Source of the DNA: Bacillus tuaregi
Lineage (GTDB): Bacteria > Bacillota > Bacilli > Bacillales > Cytobacillaceae
Length of the DNA: 64,000 bases
NCBI RefSeq assembly: GCF_900104575.1
Contig: NZ_LT629731.1
Span: 508,189 to 572,188, forward strand
Direction of reading: 5' to 3'
Shown piece after piece: positions 50,491 through 59,157 of the stretch. Position 1 is the stretch's first letter; each line of letters begins with the position of its first letter. Below the pieces are notes generated by a model that made no database searches, had not been told where the DNA came from, and was given only the letters and a program-made list of their open reading frames with translations. The position numbers and the translations under genes are program-made.

Positions 50491-51606
50491 ATGAAAAAGG
50501 GCTTATTTGCTTTGTTGTTAACGTCTTTTCTCATGATTCCTACTATCGCTTTGGCTGGTGAGAATGGTCATGGTGCTGAAGAAGCAAACAGTACCAACAC
50601 AGAAAATGATGTTTCTTCTGAAGGCTGGGTTGAAGTCGACGGAGGTTTCTATGTTTACTTATTAGAAAATGGTGAGACATTATTTGAGCAATGGCTGCAA
50701 ATCGATGGGAATTGGTACTATATTGATTCTGATGGTTTTCGGGTGGACAACAAAGCCCTTGAAATTGAAGAGGGGAAAGCCTATTTCTTTAATCAAGAGG
50801 GCGTAATGCAGACCGATGGCTGGTTCACGGATGGGAAGTATTGGTACTACGCTAATGCTGACGGAACCCTTCACCAAGGCTGGCTTCTATATAATGGCCA
50901 ATGGTATTACTTAGGAGGCTTTGACGAAAACGACTATCATAGTGGATATAGATTCGTCATGTCCATCGGTGCACATGCTGGTTACTTCTTTGACCACAAC
51001 GGAGCAATGGTAACAACAAGTGGTTGGGCATATGATCATGGTAACTGGTATTATGTACAAGCTGACGGCAAACTATACCACGGCTGGCTTCTAAGCGGTG
51101 GGAAGTGGTATTACTTGGATGAGCAATTCAACATGGTAACAGGCAATCAATACATAGACGGCAATGATTACTTCTTTGACAATAGCGGTGCTATGATTTC
51201 AAACGGCTGGTACCATGATTTCGGTGGTTGGTATTATATGAACAGCAGCGGTGCGATCCATAAGGGCTGGCTCTTCAGCGATGGGATATGGTATCACGTA
51301 GATGAGTTTTCACGCTATATGGACACAGGCTGGAAGAAAATAAATGGTACGAATTACTTTTTTAACCTTAACGGTGTGATGAAGAATAATGGCTGGAATA
51401 CTGACGGCACGCACTGGTATTATGCGACCGCGAGCGGTGCACTTCATACCGGCTGGCTGCAAATCGGCGGAAAATGGTATTATTTTGACGAAAACGGAAT
51501 CATGGTCACAGGAAACTACCAGATTGGCCTTGATTACAATTCTTTCGATAGCAACGGGGTATGGCAGCAGACAATCAAGGACTATTATTACGAATACTTC
51601 TATTAA
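50491..51606 (+). CDS. Secreted CW-repeat protein without catalytic domain (aromatic tail)
   Basis: 371 residues. The signal peptide ends ALAGENG. The linker is short (about 25-45) compared with its relatives. About thirteen CW-type repeats fill the rest (GWFTDGKYWYYANADGT, GWLLSGGKWYYLD, GWNTDGTHWYYATASGAL). The end KDYYYEYFY is again aromatic. It aligns with the protein at 48825 over most repeats and shares the MKKGxFALLLTxxLMIPT signal start and the upstream promoter motif, so the two genes are duplicates. No enzyme domain. GGGGGC precedes the ATG. Confidence 0.87.
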   Translation: MKKGLFALLLTSFLMIPTIALAGENGHGAEEANSTNTENDVSSEGWVEVDGGFYVYLLENGETLFEQWLQIDGNWYYIDSDGFRVDNKALEIEEGKAYFFNQEGVMQTDGWFTDGKYWYYANADGTLHQGWLLYNGQWYYLGGFDENDYHSGYRFVMSIGAHAGYFFDHNGAMVTTSGWAYDHGNWYYVQADGKLYHGWLLSGGKWYYLDEQFNMVTGNQYIDGNDYFFDNSGAMISNGWYHDFGGWYYMNSSGAIHKGWLFSDGIWYHVDEFSRYMDTGWKKINGTNYFFNLNGVMKNNGWNTDGTHWYYATASGALHTGWLQIGGKWYYFDENGIMVTGNYQIGLDYNSFDSNGVWQQTIKDYYYEYFY

Positions 51607-51634
51607 TTTCTGGAATTAATGGAACGGTCTACAG

Positions 51635-51713
51635 GATGTCAGGCATCCACAATGTACTAGGATGATTTTTTTCGTAAAATCATCCTAGTACATTCATTGT
51701 GGCGCCTGACATC
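51635..51713. repeat. Nested inverted repeat with GATGTCAGGC arms
   Basis: Outer arms GATGTCAGGC / GCCTGACATC, middle arms ACAATG / CATTGT, inner arms TACTAGGATGATTTT / AAAATCATCCTAGTA. It has the same plan as the element at 61057-61148 and may also end the upstream transcript. Confidence 0.8.
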
Positions 51714-51910
51714 TTTGCTTTTAGAAAGCCCCAAGCACTATGCATAAATTCCCTCGAATTCGTTCATTGCTAAAGTGATGGAATCGGTTCATAATCCTAC
51801 CAAAAACAACCATAATAAGAAGATACACCGTTAATAACAGCTATAAATGGAGGAATCTCAACCCTCTAAGCGCTTGCAGCAACGATTGACAAAAAGTGAA
51901 CGGTAATATG

Positions 51911-51939
51911 TACAAAATGTATCTAAATGATGCTATAAT
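51911..51939 (+). promoter_or_regulatory. Promoter of the polysaccharide gene cluster
   Basis: Consensus extended -10 TGCTATAAT (51931-51939) with a weak -35 (TACAAA, 17-base spacing). Confidence 0.5.
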
Positions 51940-52280
51940 TGAAAGCTGAAGTATCAAATAGAATATTTTGTCGATAAACATAGATTTGTTGTAGAAGGAT
52001 ATTCTTTCTAAAATAAAATAGATGGCGTAATCGGTAATGGGCATGAGCCGATAAGCAGGCGCCTCATTATTTTTCTTTGTCTAGCGCAAGCAAGCTGGCC
52101 GAAAATAGGTAGTACAGAATGGAAGGTGAGAATGCCTTCTCATTTAAGCGTGCCAGTCTTGAAAGATTTGAACATAGAGGGAACTTCCTCGAACGGGGAA
52201 TCATCACGGTAGCAGGCTCTAGCTGTTCCGAGGATGCTTGTGCTTTTCTAACAATAGTTAATACGAAAGAGTGGGGAAAT
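51940..52280 (+). other. Long leader before the first glycosyltransferase of the cluster
   Basis: About 340 bases between a good extended -10 and the likely start codon. It contains an ATCGG / CCGAT hairpin near 52030-52055 and an open frame from 52119 that joins the glycosyltransferase frame. I see no known riboswitch consensus. It could be an attenuator or an unrecognised repeat. Confidence 0.35.
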
Positions 52281-53066
52281 GTGGGCATTGCAAAGGTAGC
52301 GATAAGCATCGTAACATACAACAGTAAACATATCTTCAAAGTTCTTGATAATTTGAAAAGCGAGCTCGGCTACGATGATCGCTTTCGTATTATCATCTTT
52401 GATAATAACTCAAGCGAAGAATATAAACAGAAGCTGTCTGCATATCAGGATTTTGCGGAGATTAACTTTTATCATGAGAATAATGGTTTTGGATTCGGTC
52501 ATAACTACAGTCTGCTTCAGGCACCTGAGAAATACCATCTTGTCTTTAACCCAGATATTTTGGTCACAAAGGAAAACCTTGAGGGCATGCTGGAGTACAT
52601 GGAAAGTAACCCAGACATTTCACTCTTGGTGCCAAAGGTGTTAAATCCTGATGGAACAACACAATACTTAATCCGTGACCGCGTCTCGGTTTTTGACTAT
52701 GCCCTTCGTTATATTCCTTTTCAATTCGTTAAAAAATTATTTGCAAAGCGTCTGGCATCCTATGAATGTCGAAACCTTTCTGATGAAGAGTATGCGAATA
52801 TCCGCATTGGTTCAGGCTGCTTTATGTTTTTACGCGGGGATGATTTTAAAGAAGTAAACGGCTTTGATGACCGGTACTTTATGTATTTTGAGGACTATGA
52901 TCTTTGTCTCGAATTTGGGAAACGTAATAAAAAAATAATCTATACTCCTTTCTCACATGTGATTCATTTCTATGAGAGAGGCGCCCATAAAAACTCCAAG
53001 CTGTTTAAAATTTTCCTCAAATCCATGTGGAAATATTTCAATAAATGGGGCTGGCGTCTTTTCTAG
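52281..53066 (+). CDS. Glycosyltransferase family 2 (rhamnosyltransferase-like)
   Basis: 261 residues if started at GTG 52281, behind GAGTGGGG. The frame is open to 52119, but those 54 residues (SFKRASLERFEHRGNF and following) do not resemble a GT2 domain. The GT-A start is KVAISIVTYNSKH, with DNNSS, then NNGFGFGHNYSL and the metal-binding VFNPDILV, and the later GSGCFMFLRGDDF...DYDLCLEF. This pattern is common in rhamnosyltransferases of Gram-positive polysaccharide clusters, fitting the rml genes downstream. Acceptor unknown. Confidence 0.87.
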   Translation: MGIAKVAISIVTYNSKHIFKVLDNLKSELGYDDRFRIIIFDNNSSEEYKQKLSAYQDFAEINFYHENNGFGFGHNYSLLQAPEKYHLVFNPDILVTKENLEGMLEYMESNPDISLLVPKVLNPDGTTQYLIRDRVSVFDYALRYIPFQFVKKLFAKRLASYECRNLSDEEYANIRIGSGCFMFLRGDDFKEVNGFDDRYFMYFEDYDLCLEFGKRNKKIIYTPFSHVIHFYERGAHKNSKLFKIFLKSMWKYFNKWGWRLF

Positions 53067-53106
53067 AATGCAATTGAATTATGATTGATGAGGAGTGAAA
53101 TCGTCC

Positions 53107-54156
53107 GTGAAGCTTCAAGGGAGATACTTAGAGGAGTTCTTGTCAGGTCGAAAGAACAATTTAGACATCATTCGGTTTTTAGCAGCATCATTAGTTATTC
53201 TCTCACATGCTTATCCATTAACGATCGGGCATAACGCGACAGAGCCTTTTGGCTTGTTTACACATAGTCAGAGTACATTTGGCTCACTTGCTGTCGGCGT
53301 TTTTTTCATCATTAGTGGCTTTTTGATCACACAGAGCTTTGACCGCACAAAGGATTTGGTCCGTTTTAGTCAAGCACGTATTTTTCGGATTATCCCTGGG
53401 TTAATGGCAGTGGTCACCATAAGTGTTTTTATAGTCGGACCTATTTTCACAACGTTAAATCCCATTGAATATTTTACACATCCGCAAACCTATGATTATT
53501 TGCGGACCATCTTTATGTACCCAATTCAATATGATTTACCAGGAGTATTTGAAACCAATACGGCACCGATTTCCGTCAATGGTTCGTTATGGACCCTGTG
53601 GTATGAATTTCTCTTTTATGGAGTAGTCGGATTACTAGGTGCAGCCAAGCTGCTTAACAAGCGTATTGTCATCGTTAGCGTAGTGGCATCCACGATTCTT
53701 TTTCATTTTGGACAAGGTGGATATTATACCGATTTATTCCGCTACTTTGGAATGGGAATGCTTTTTTATTTATACAGAGCTCGAATAGTACAAAATGGCT
53801 GGGTGGCATTCTTCTCCTTTCTAGTGGTTGTCATGTCCGCCAAGCTAGGGCACTTTAATTACATCTTTCCAATTTTCGGAAGTTATTTTATTTTTTATAT
53901 AGGATATGCATCAAGGATTACGCTGCAGCATTTCGGAAAATACGGAGATTTTTCTTATGGAATCTATATTTATGCATTCCCAATTCAACAAATGGTTGTG
54001 TATTTTTTCAATAATGAAATCACTCCGTTGCAAAATTTCATCATTTCCTATCCGATCACGATTCTCTTCGCAATAGCTTCATGGCATTTAGTGGAGAAAA
54101 AGGCAATGAAATTAAGAAATGTTGTGCTTGTAAAATCCAGCATGTCTGTTCAATAA
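53107..54156 (+). CDS. Acyltransferase family 3 membrane protein
   Basis: 349 residues from GTG 53107 (AGGAG eleven bases before; the GTG at 53095 overlaps that site). Start pattern NNLDIIRFLAASLVILSHAYP with the conserved His, then AVGVFFIISGFLIT and RIFRIIPGL. About ten membrane segments. Probably O-acetylates the polymer made by this cluster. It lies 40 bases after the GT2 gene and 18 before the polymerase-like gene, in one operon. Confidence 0.9.
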   Translation: MKLQGRYLEEFLSGRKNNLDIIRFLAASLVILSHAYPLTIGHNATEPFGLFTHSQSTFGSLAVGVFFIISGFLITQSFDRTKDLVRFSQARIFRIIPGLMAVVTISVFIVGPIFTTLNPIEYFTHPQTYDYLRTIFMYPIQYDLPGVFETNTAPISVNGSLWTLWYEFLFYGVVGLLGAAKLLNKRIVIVSVVASTILFHFGQGGYYTDLFRYFGMGMLFYLYRARIVQNGWVAFFSFLVVVMSAKLGHFNYIFPIFGSYFIFYIGYASRITLQHFGKYGDFSYGIYIYAFPIQQMVVYFFNNEITPLQNFIISYPITILFAIASWHLVEKKAMKLRNVVLVKSSMSVQ

Positions 54157-54174
54157 GATTTCGGGGGACTACTT

Positions 54175-55548
54175 ATGAATAAGTTTGAAAAAATATTGCT
54201 GACACTATTTTTTGTTGAGCTCTTTGTCGGCGGTGGGGGAAGGCTGATTGACTTTGGCTTTTTATCCATTCGCCAGGTGCTATTTATTTTGCTCATCATG
54301 ACCTTTGTCGTCAGAATCATAAGGGAGAAGGCCATTCTCGATACGAGAGTGAATACATTTTTTCGCTTCAACCCACTTACCATTGTAATTTATCTCTTAA
54401 TTGCCAGCTTCGCCTTTAGCGCGGCTATTGGATTTATTAACAATCATTCATTATCAGATATTGTGACAGACTTTTTGCGCGTGTCCTTCTTTGCTGCTTA
54501 TTTTCCTTTGGCGTATTACATCACAGAGGAACGCTTTTCAAAGGACCGCGTCATTTCACTTTTAAAATACAGCGCAGTTGCTGTATCCATCTTTACCTTG
54601 GTGATTGCCATCTTAGGTAAAACCGTCTTTAGCGCAGATTTTGCTCCTTATTATTATTTCATTAACGGCTTTATGAATGATGACCTTTATTTCCGACCTA
54701 GTAACAGTGTCTTTTACAAGAGTCATATATTCGTTCTGATTGCCGTCATTATTTCGTTAAATGCGGTTCTTGATAAAAAGTTTACCAAGCTTGATGTCGT
54801 GACGCTTATTCTAGGCTCGATTTCGGTGCTTTGGTCTGAAACAAGAGGCTTCCTACTAGCCTTCATGATCAGTGTTATGACCATCGTTTTATTGGATGCG
54901 CGAATTATTACACAGCCGATTAAAGGCTTTGCGGAAAAAATCCGCACCATGTTTACCTCAAAGAAATTTTTACGAAAAATGATTATTTCTGCCTGTATCA
55001 TGGTGGCTGTTCCATTCATGTTCCAATACATGACACTAGAGAGATTTGAAACCGAAACTCCACATAAAGAAGAAACGCAAAAGGAATCCGGGAAAAAGGG
55101 TACGAAATCAGAGAAGAAAAAACCTCAAACAGAAGTCAATGACATTAGTGTCAATACCCGTGTTGAGGATATTCTTGAAGGGAAGCGATTATTAAGCGAC
55201 CCTGTTCATCTCATCATGGGCCTTGGCTATGGTACGGAAATCGGCGGCCGGGTAACCGGAATCGAAATGAGTATGCTAGACATTCTGATTGAGCAGGGCT
55301 TGATAGGGCTTGCTGTTTGGTTAGTGCTTTGTCTGCTTGTTTATTACAACTACCATGTCGTTCATAAACGAAAAAAGGAAATCTCCTCAATGGAGATATC
55401 ACTGATGGCGGCATTTATGGGGATGCTCCTGTTAACCAATATCAACCCATTTATTAATAACCCGCTTGGGATTGGCTTCTTCCTCTTTATCCTGATTGTG
55501 TCACAGAATCGTAAGGAAAAAGAAGTAAACGGGGAATTAGCAGCATGA
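54175..55548 (+). CDS. O-antigen ligase/polymerase-like (Wzy-type) membrane protein
   Basis: 457 residues, about 11 to 12 membrane segments. It is the paralogue of the protein at 35124: same N-terminus (MNKFEKILLTLFFVELFVGGGG) and same last segments (LLTNINPFINNP). The extracytoplasmic loop is longer and very basic (KESGKKGTKSEKKKP), which is the main difference between the two. In this setting it should polymerise the repeat unit built by the GT2 enzymes. It ends with an ATGA overlap into the next gene. Confidence 0.87.
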   Translation: MNKFEKILLTLFFVELFVGGGGRLIDFGFLSIRQVLFILLIMTFVVRIIREKAILDTRVNTFFRFNPLTIVIYLLIASFAFSAAIGFINNHSLSDIVTDFLRVSFFAAYFPLAYYITEERFSKDRVISLLKYSAVAVSIFTLVIAILGKTVFSADFAPYYYFINGFMNDDLYFRPSNSVFYKSHIFVLIAVIISLNAVLDKKFTKLDVVTLILGSISVLWSETRGFLLAFMISVMTIVLLDARIITQPIKGFAEKIRTMFTSKKFLRKMIISACIMVAVPFMFQYMTLERFETETPHKEETQKESGKKGTKSEKKKPQTEVNDISVNTRVEDILEGKRLLSDPVHLIMGLGYGTEIGGRVTGIEMSMLDILIEQGLIGLAVWLVLCLLVYYNYHVVHKRKKEISSMEISLMAAFMGMLLLTNINPFINNPLGIGFFLFILIVSQNRKEKEVNGELAA

Positions 55549-56378
55549 AGGTAACCGTTGTTGTCGTGTTTTATAAGCAGGCTGTTGAACAGTCGAAGAC
55601 ATTTTCTTCATTGAAAAAGGCTCTGCTGGACCGGAGGGATTCCTTAGAGGACCTTAACATCATTTTATATGATAACAGTCCAGAAAAGCAGGAATTTGCT
55701 GCGGAAAAGTATCCGGGTCAGATTGAATATGTGCATGATCACCGTAATCTGGGCATTGCGACAGCCTATAATTATGCCTGGCAAATGGCGCAGCAGAATG
55801 GCAGTGATTGGCTGCTGCTGTTCGATCATGATACAAAAGTAACAGAGGAATATATTGAGCAAATGCTGACAGACCATAGGGCTTCAGAAGAGGTTGTGGC
55901 AGTGGTTCCGAAAATCACGACAAATGGGATTATGGTCTCACCGGTCTACAGTCATTCACTGCGACCGTTACAGTCAGAAAGACCGCTTGAGGGTGACCAG
56001 GAAAAGCCGGTAATGGCGATTAACTCGGGTGCGATGCTGAAGGTGAGCTTCCTAAATGAAATCGGCGGCTTTAACAAGGAATTTCCGCTAGATTATTTAG
56101 ATCACTGGCTCTTCCATGAGATTTATGCTCGTGGTAAAAAAATACGGCTCCTGCGGGTTACACTGGAGCATGAATTGTCTGTCATGGATTACAGCACGGT
56201 TTCGCTCAATCGCTATAAAAGCATCCTTGATTCGGAAATGAAGTTTTATCGTGAATATAAAACAGACTTACACAGCTCATACCGAAAGCAGCTGGTCAAG
56301 CGTTTGGCTAAGCAGCTCCTCGTGGTGAAAAATAAACGCATTGCTCTGTACACACTGAAGAGGCTCTTAGGGAAATAA
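55545..56378 (+). CDS. Glycosyltransferase family 2
   Basis: 277 residues. GT2 features: TVVVVFYKQAVE at the start, YDNSPEKQ, HRNLGIATAYNYAW and the metal-binding LLFDHDTKVT. This form resembles rhamnosyltransferases. It overlaps the polymerase-like gene by four bases (ATGA), so they are translated together. A terminator at 56526 ends this first block of the cluster. Confidence 0.9.
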   Translation: MKVTVVVVFYKQAVEQSKTFSSLKKALLDRRDSLEDLNIILYDNSPEKQEFAAEKYPGQIEYVHDHRNLGIATAYNYAWQMAQQNGSDWLLLFDHDTKVTEEYIEQMLTDHRASEEVVAVVPKITTNGIMVSPVYSHSLRPLQSERPLEGDQEKPVMAINSGAMLKVSFLNEIGGFNKEFPLDYLDHWLFHEIYARGKKIRLLRVTLEHELSVMDYSTVSLNRYKSILDSEMKFYREYKTDLHSSYRKQLVKRLAKQLLVVKNKRIALYTLKRLLGK

Positions 56379-56525
56379 ACGAGCAGCAAAGCTCCTTTAT
56401 CAAGGGGAGACCAATGGCTGCTCTGCATACATGTGGCAGGCATATGCAAAAATAAGGAATACAATCCGGGACACGTCATCCGGAAAATAGGAAAATCGAA
56501 GGTTATGGTCCATCAAGGCGCCATC

Positions 56526-56568
56526 GGCTCAAGGTACATGCCAATCGGCGGAGGCCTTGAGCCTTTTT
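56526..56568 (+). terminator. Rho-independent terminator
   Basis: GGCTCAAGG / CCTTGAGCC hairpin followed by TTTTT. Confidence 0.8.
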
Positions 56569-56640
56569 CATTAAGTTTTGTCTGTTAAGAAGGCTCTGGA
56601 GAAAAGCGAACTTTTTTGTTAGCTGTATGACAGAATCAGG

Positions 56641-56767
56641 TTGATTTTCGTTCCAGGCACGAAGACTCCCGCGGGAGAAGCGAAACAGTCGAGACCCCGC
56701 AGACACGAAGTGGCGAGGAGGCTCGGCGGTCGCCCGCAGGAAAGCGAAGTGCCTGGAATGAAAATCA
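56641..56767. repeat. GC-rich Bacillus-type interspersed repeat
   Basis: Arms TGATTTTCGTTCCAGGCAC / GTGCCTGGAATGAAAATCA enclose GACTCCCGCGGGAGAAGCG and CGAGACCCCGCAGAC and a GGAGGCTCGGCGG stretch. From memory, sequences of this form are abundant between genes in many Bacillus genomes. It stands out by its high GC content. Confidence 0.75.
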
Positions 56768-56858
56768 TTCCGTTTACAGGATCAAATAGGTAAGAGGCTT
56801 CATTTTACAGCTAAACAACCCATAAGCCGGGCCTTCAATAAAAAGAGGGGAATCATTC

Positions 56859-57566
56859 ATGAATATATCCGTTTGTCTGGCCACCTATAACGGGGCCGCA
56901 TTTATTATTCGTCAACTCGATTCAGTCATCAAACAGCTGAAGGACACAGATGAAGTCATCGTTGTAGATGATTGCTCAACCGATGACACCGTTGATCTCA
57001 TTAAGAATACATATGGTAATAGGGTGGAGGTCCATGTGAATCAGCACAACATGGGAGCCATTCGAAATTTTGAGAAGGCGATTCTGCTGTCACAGGGCGA
57101 TGTCGTATTCCTTTGTGACCAGGATGATATTTGGGAGGACAACAAGGTGGAAAAGGTCATGAAGGCCTTTCAGGAACAGCAAGCTGACTTGGTTGTCCAT
57201 GATGCAGTAGTGGTGGACGGGGACCTAGAGGTGTTATCTCCGTCGTGGAACGAGTATAACCACAACAATATCCATCAGGGGATGTTCGGTAATGTCCTCA
57301 AGAATGCCTACACAGGTGCGTTTATGGCCTTTAAAAAAGAACTCATTCCGAGGGTTACACCGTTTCCGCCGACCATCGAAATGCATGACCAATGGATTGC
57401 CCTTGTTTGCATGCTGAAAAAGAAAAACATCGTCTTTCTAGAAGACAAGCTGGTTAAATACGTCCGCCATGGCGGCAATGTCACAGGCATGAAGAAACGC
57501 AGCCTGTCACAGCAGTTGAAGGGAAGAATCGGAACACTTCGTTCGATTATTCGTTTGATGTTTTAA
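56859..57566 (+). CDS. Glycosyltransferase family 2
   Basis: 235 residues. Clear GT2 domain: ISVCLATYNGAAFIIRQLDS, VVDDCSTDDT and the metal-binding FLCDQDDIWE, then MHDQWIALV. Related to rhamnosyl or galactosyl transferases of capsule clusters; donor unknown. AGAGGGG precedes the ATG. It is separated from the previous gene by a terminator and a GC-rich repeat, and from rmlA by a promoter, so it may be transcribed alone. Confidence 0.9.
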   Translation: MNISVCLATYNGAAFIIRQLDSVIKQLKDTDEVIVVDDCSTDDTVDLIKNTYGNRVEVHVNQHNMGAIRNFEKAILLSQGDVVFLCDQDDIWEDNKVEKVMKAFQEQQADLVVHDAVVVDGDLEVLSPSWNEYNHNNIHQGMFGNVLKNAYTGAFMAFKKELIPRVTPFPPTIEMHDQWIALVCMLKKKNIVFLEDKLVKYVRHGGNVTGMKKRSLSQQLKGRIGTLRSIIRLMF

Positions 57567-57588
57567 CAAATCAACTACAAAATTAAGT

Positions 57589-57617
57589 TTGTACAATCCC
57601 AACTTCTTATCTATAAT
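57589..57617 (+). promoter_or_regulatory. Promoter of the rml operon
   Basis: TTGTAC (57589-57594), 17-base spacer, consensus TATAAT (57612-57617). Confidence 0.6.
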
Positions 57618-57687
57618 ATGTTGGGGAAGATTTATGTATTGGCGTATCTATTAGAAAGAAATTACCAATAACCAGGAGTTGATTGAA

Positions 57688-58566
57688 ATGAAAGGGATTA
57701 TTTTAGCAGGTGGAAGCGGTACGCGGTTATATCCATTAACAAAGGTTGTATCAAAGCAGCTATTGCCTGTATATGATAAACCGATGATTTATTATCCATT
57801 ATCCGTACTGATGCTTGCAGGCATTAAAGATATACTGATTATTTCCACACCGCAGGATATCGGCCGTTTTGAGCAAATATTAGGCGACGGCTCTGACTTA
57901 GGTGTGAGCTTTTCCTATAAAGTACAGCCTGAGCCAGGCGGCTTAGCACAGGCCTTCCTCATTGGCGAAGAGTTCATCGGCGACGATAACGTGGCTTTAG
58001 TGCTTGGCGATAATATTTTCTATGGTCATGGTCTGACAAACCTTCTTGAAAAAGCCGCCAGCCGTGATAAAGGGGCGACGGTATTCGGTTATTATGTTAA
58101 CGATCCGGAGCGCTTCGGTGTGGTTGAATTTGATGATGAAGGCATGGCGGTTTCCATTGAAGAAAAGCCGGAACAGCCGAAATCAAACTATGCGGTGACA
58201 GGTCTTTACTTTTACGATAATCGTGTGATTGATATTGCGAAATCCATCGCGCCGTCTGCACGCGGAGAGCTTGAAATTACCGACGTTAATAAAAAATATC
58301 TGGAAATGGGCGAGCTCAATGTCGAGCTGTTAGGCCGCGGCTATGCTTGGCTTGATACAGGAACACATGAATCCTTGTTAGAGGCTTCACAGTTTATTGA
58401 GACGATTGAAAAAAGGCAGACATTAAAAATCGCCTGTCTAGAGGAAATTGCATATAAAATGGGCTATATAACAAAAGATAAACTAATTGAACTTGCCAAG
58501 CCGTTGGCGAAAAATCAATATGGACAATATTTGATGAAAATTGCGACGCAAGGCGTTAACCGATAA
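57688..58566 (+). CDS. rmlA: Glucose-1-phosphate thymidylyltransferase
   Basis: 292 residues, the usual length. [20 protein letters not shown] holds the nucleotide-binding GxGTR and the Lys of [11 protein letters not shown]. The enzyme joins glucose-1-phosphate and dTTP to dTDP-glucose, the first step to dTDP-L-rhamnose. ATG 57688 has AGGAG nine bases upstream; a TTG at 57679 is less likely. First gene of the rmlACBD operon. Confidence 0.96.
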   Translation: MKGIILAGGSGTRLYPLTKVVSKQLLPVYDKPMIYYPLSVLMLAGIKDILIISTPQDIGRFEQILGDGSDLGVSFSYKVQPEPGGLAQAFLIGEEFIGDDNVALVLGDNIFYGHGLTNLLEKAASRDKGATVFGYYVNDPERFGVVEFDDEGMAVSIEEKPEQPKSNYAVTGLYFYDNRVIDIAKSIAPSARGELEITDVNKKYLEMGELNVELLGRGYAWLDTGTHESLLEASQFIETIEKRQTLKIACLEEIAYKMGYITKDKLIELAKPLAKNQYGQYLMKIATQGVNR

Positions 58567-58581
58567 AGCGAGGTTTTTATA

Positions 58582-59142
58582 ATGAACAAAATTGAAACGA
58601 AGCTGCCCGGTGTTTTTATTTTAGAACCAAAAGTATTTGGTGACCACCGTGGCTATTTTATGGAAAGCTATAATAAACAAATTTTCGAGGAATTAGGCTT
58701 ACATTATGACTTTATTCAGGATAACCAGTCCCTTTCAGCACCGGTTGGTACTTTACGTGGCCTTCATTTTCAGCTGAACCCGAAGGCGCAGACGAAGGTA
58801 GTTCGCTGTATCACAGGAGCTATCTATGATGTAGCGGTTGACATCCGCAAGGGCTCCCCTACTTACGGACAATGGATTGGCGTGATTCTATCTGAGCATA
58901 ACAAACGTCAGCTTGTCGTACCAAAGGGCTTTGCGCACGGCTTTTGTACGATTGTGCCGGATACAACGGTTGCTTACAAGGTGGACGAGTATTATTCTCC
59001 AGAGCATGACGGCGGCATTTTGTGGAATGACCCTGCACTTGGCATTGACTGGCCGACAGCCAACCCGATCCTATCGGATAAGGATACGAAGCATCCAACC
59101 TTAGCGGAAGCTACCCATTTAAATTTTGTTTACGAGAAATAG
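58582..59142 (+). CDS. rmlC: dTDP-4-dehydrorhamnose 3,5-epimerase
   Basis: 186 residues. Cupin enzyme with the family motifs LRGLHFQLNP (catalytic His region), KVVRCITGAIYDVAVDIR and PKGFAHGFCTI. It epimerises dTDP-4-keto-6-deoxyglucose at C3 and C5. It lies 15 bases after rmlA and 15 before rmlB. Confidence 0.96.
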   Translation: MNKIETKLPGVFILEPKVFGDHRGYFMESYNKQIFEELGLHYDFIQDNQSLSAPVGTLRGLHFQLNPKAQTKVVRCITGAIYDVAVDIRKGSPTYGQWIGVILSEHNKRQLVVPKGFAHGFCTIVPDTTVAYKVDEYYSPEHDGGILWNDPALGIDWPTANPILSDKDTKHPTLAEATHLNFVYEK

Positions 59143-59157
59143 GAGGCTTAAATTTCT

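Noticed and set aside
51940-52100. c-di-GMP riboswitch in the leader of the polysaccharide cluster
   Set aside because: The conserved GEMM core words (such as GGACGCAAAGCC) are not present.
52119-52280. Longer start for the GT2 protein
   Set aside because: The extra residues do not fit a GT2 domain, and a GTG with GAGTGGGG stands right before the conserved beginning.
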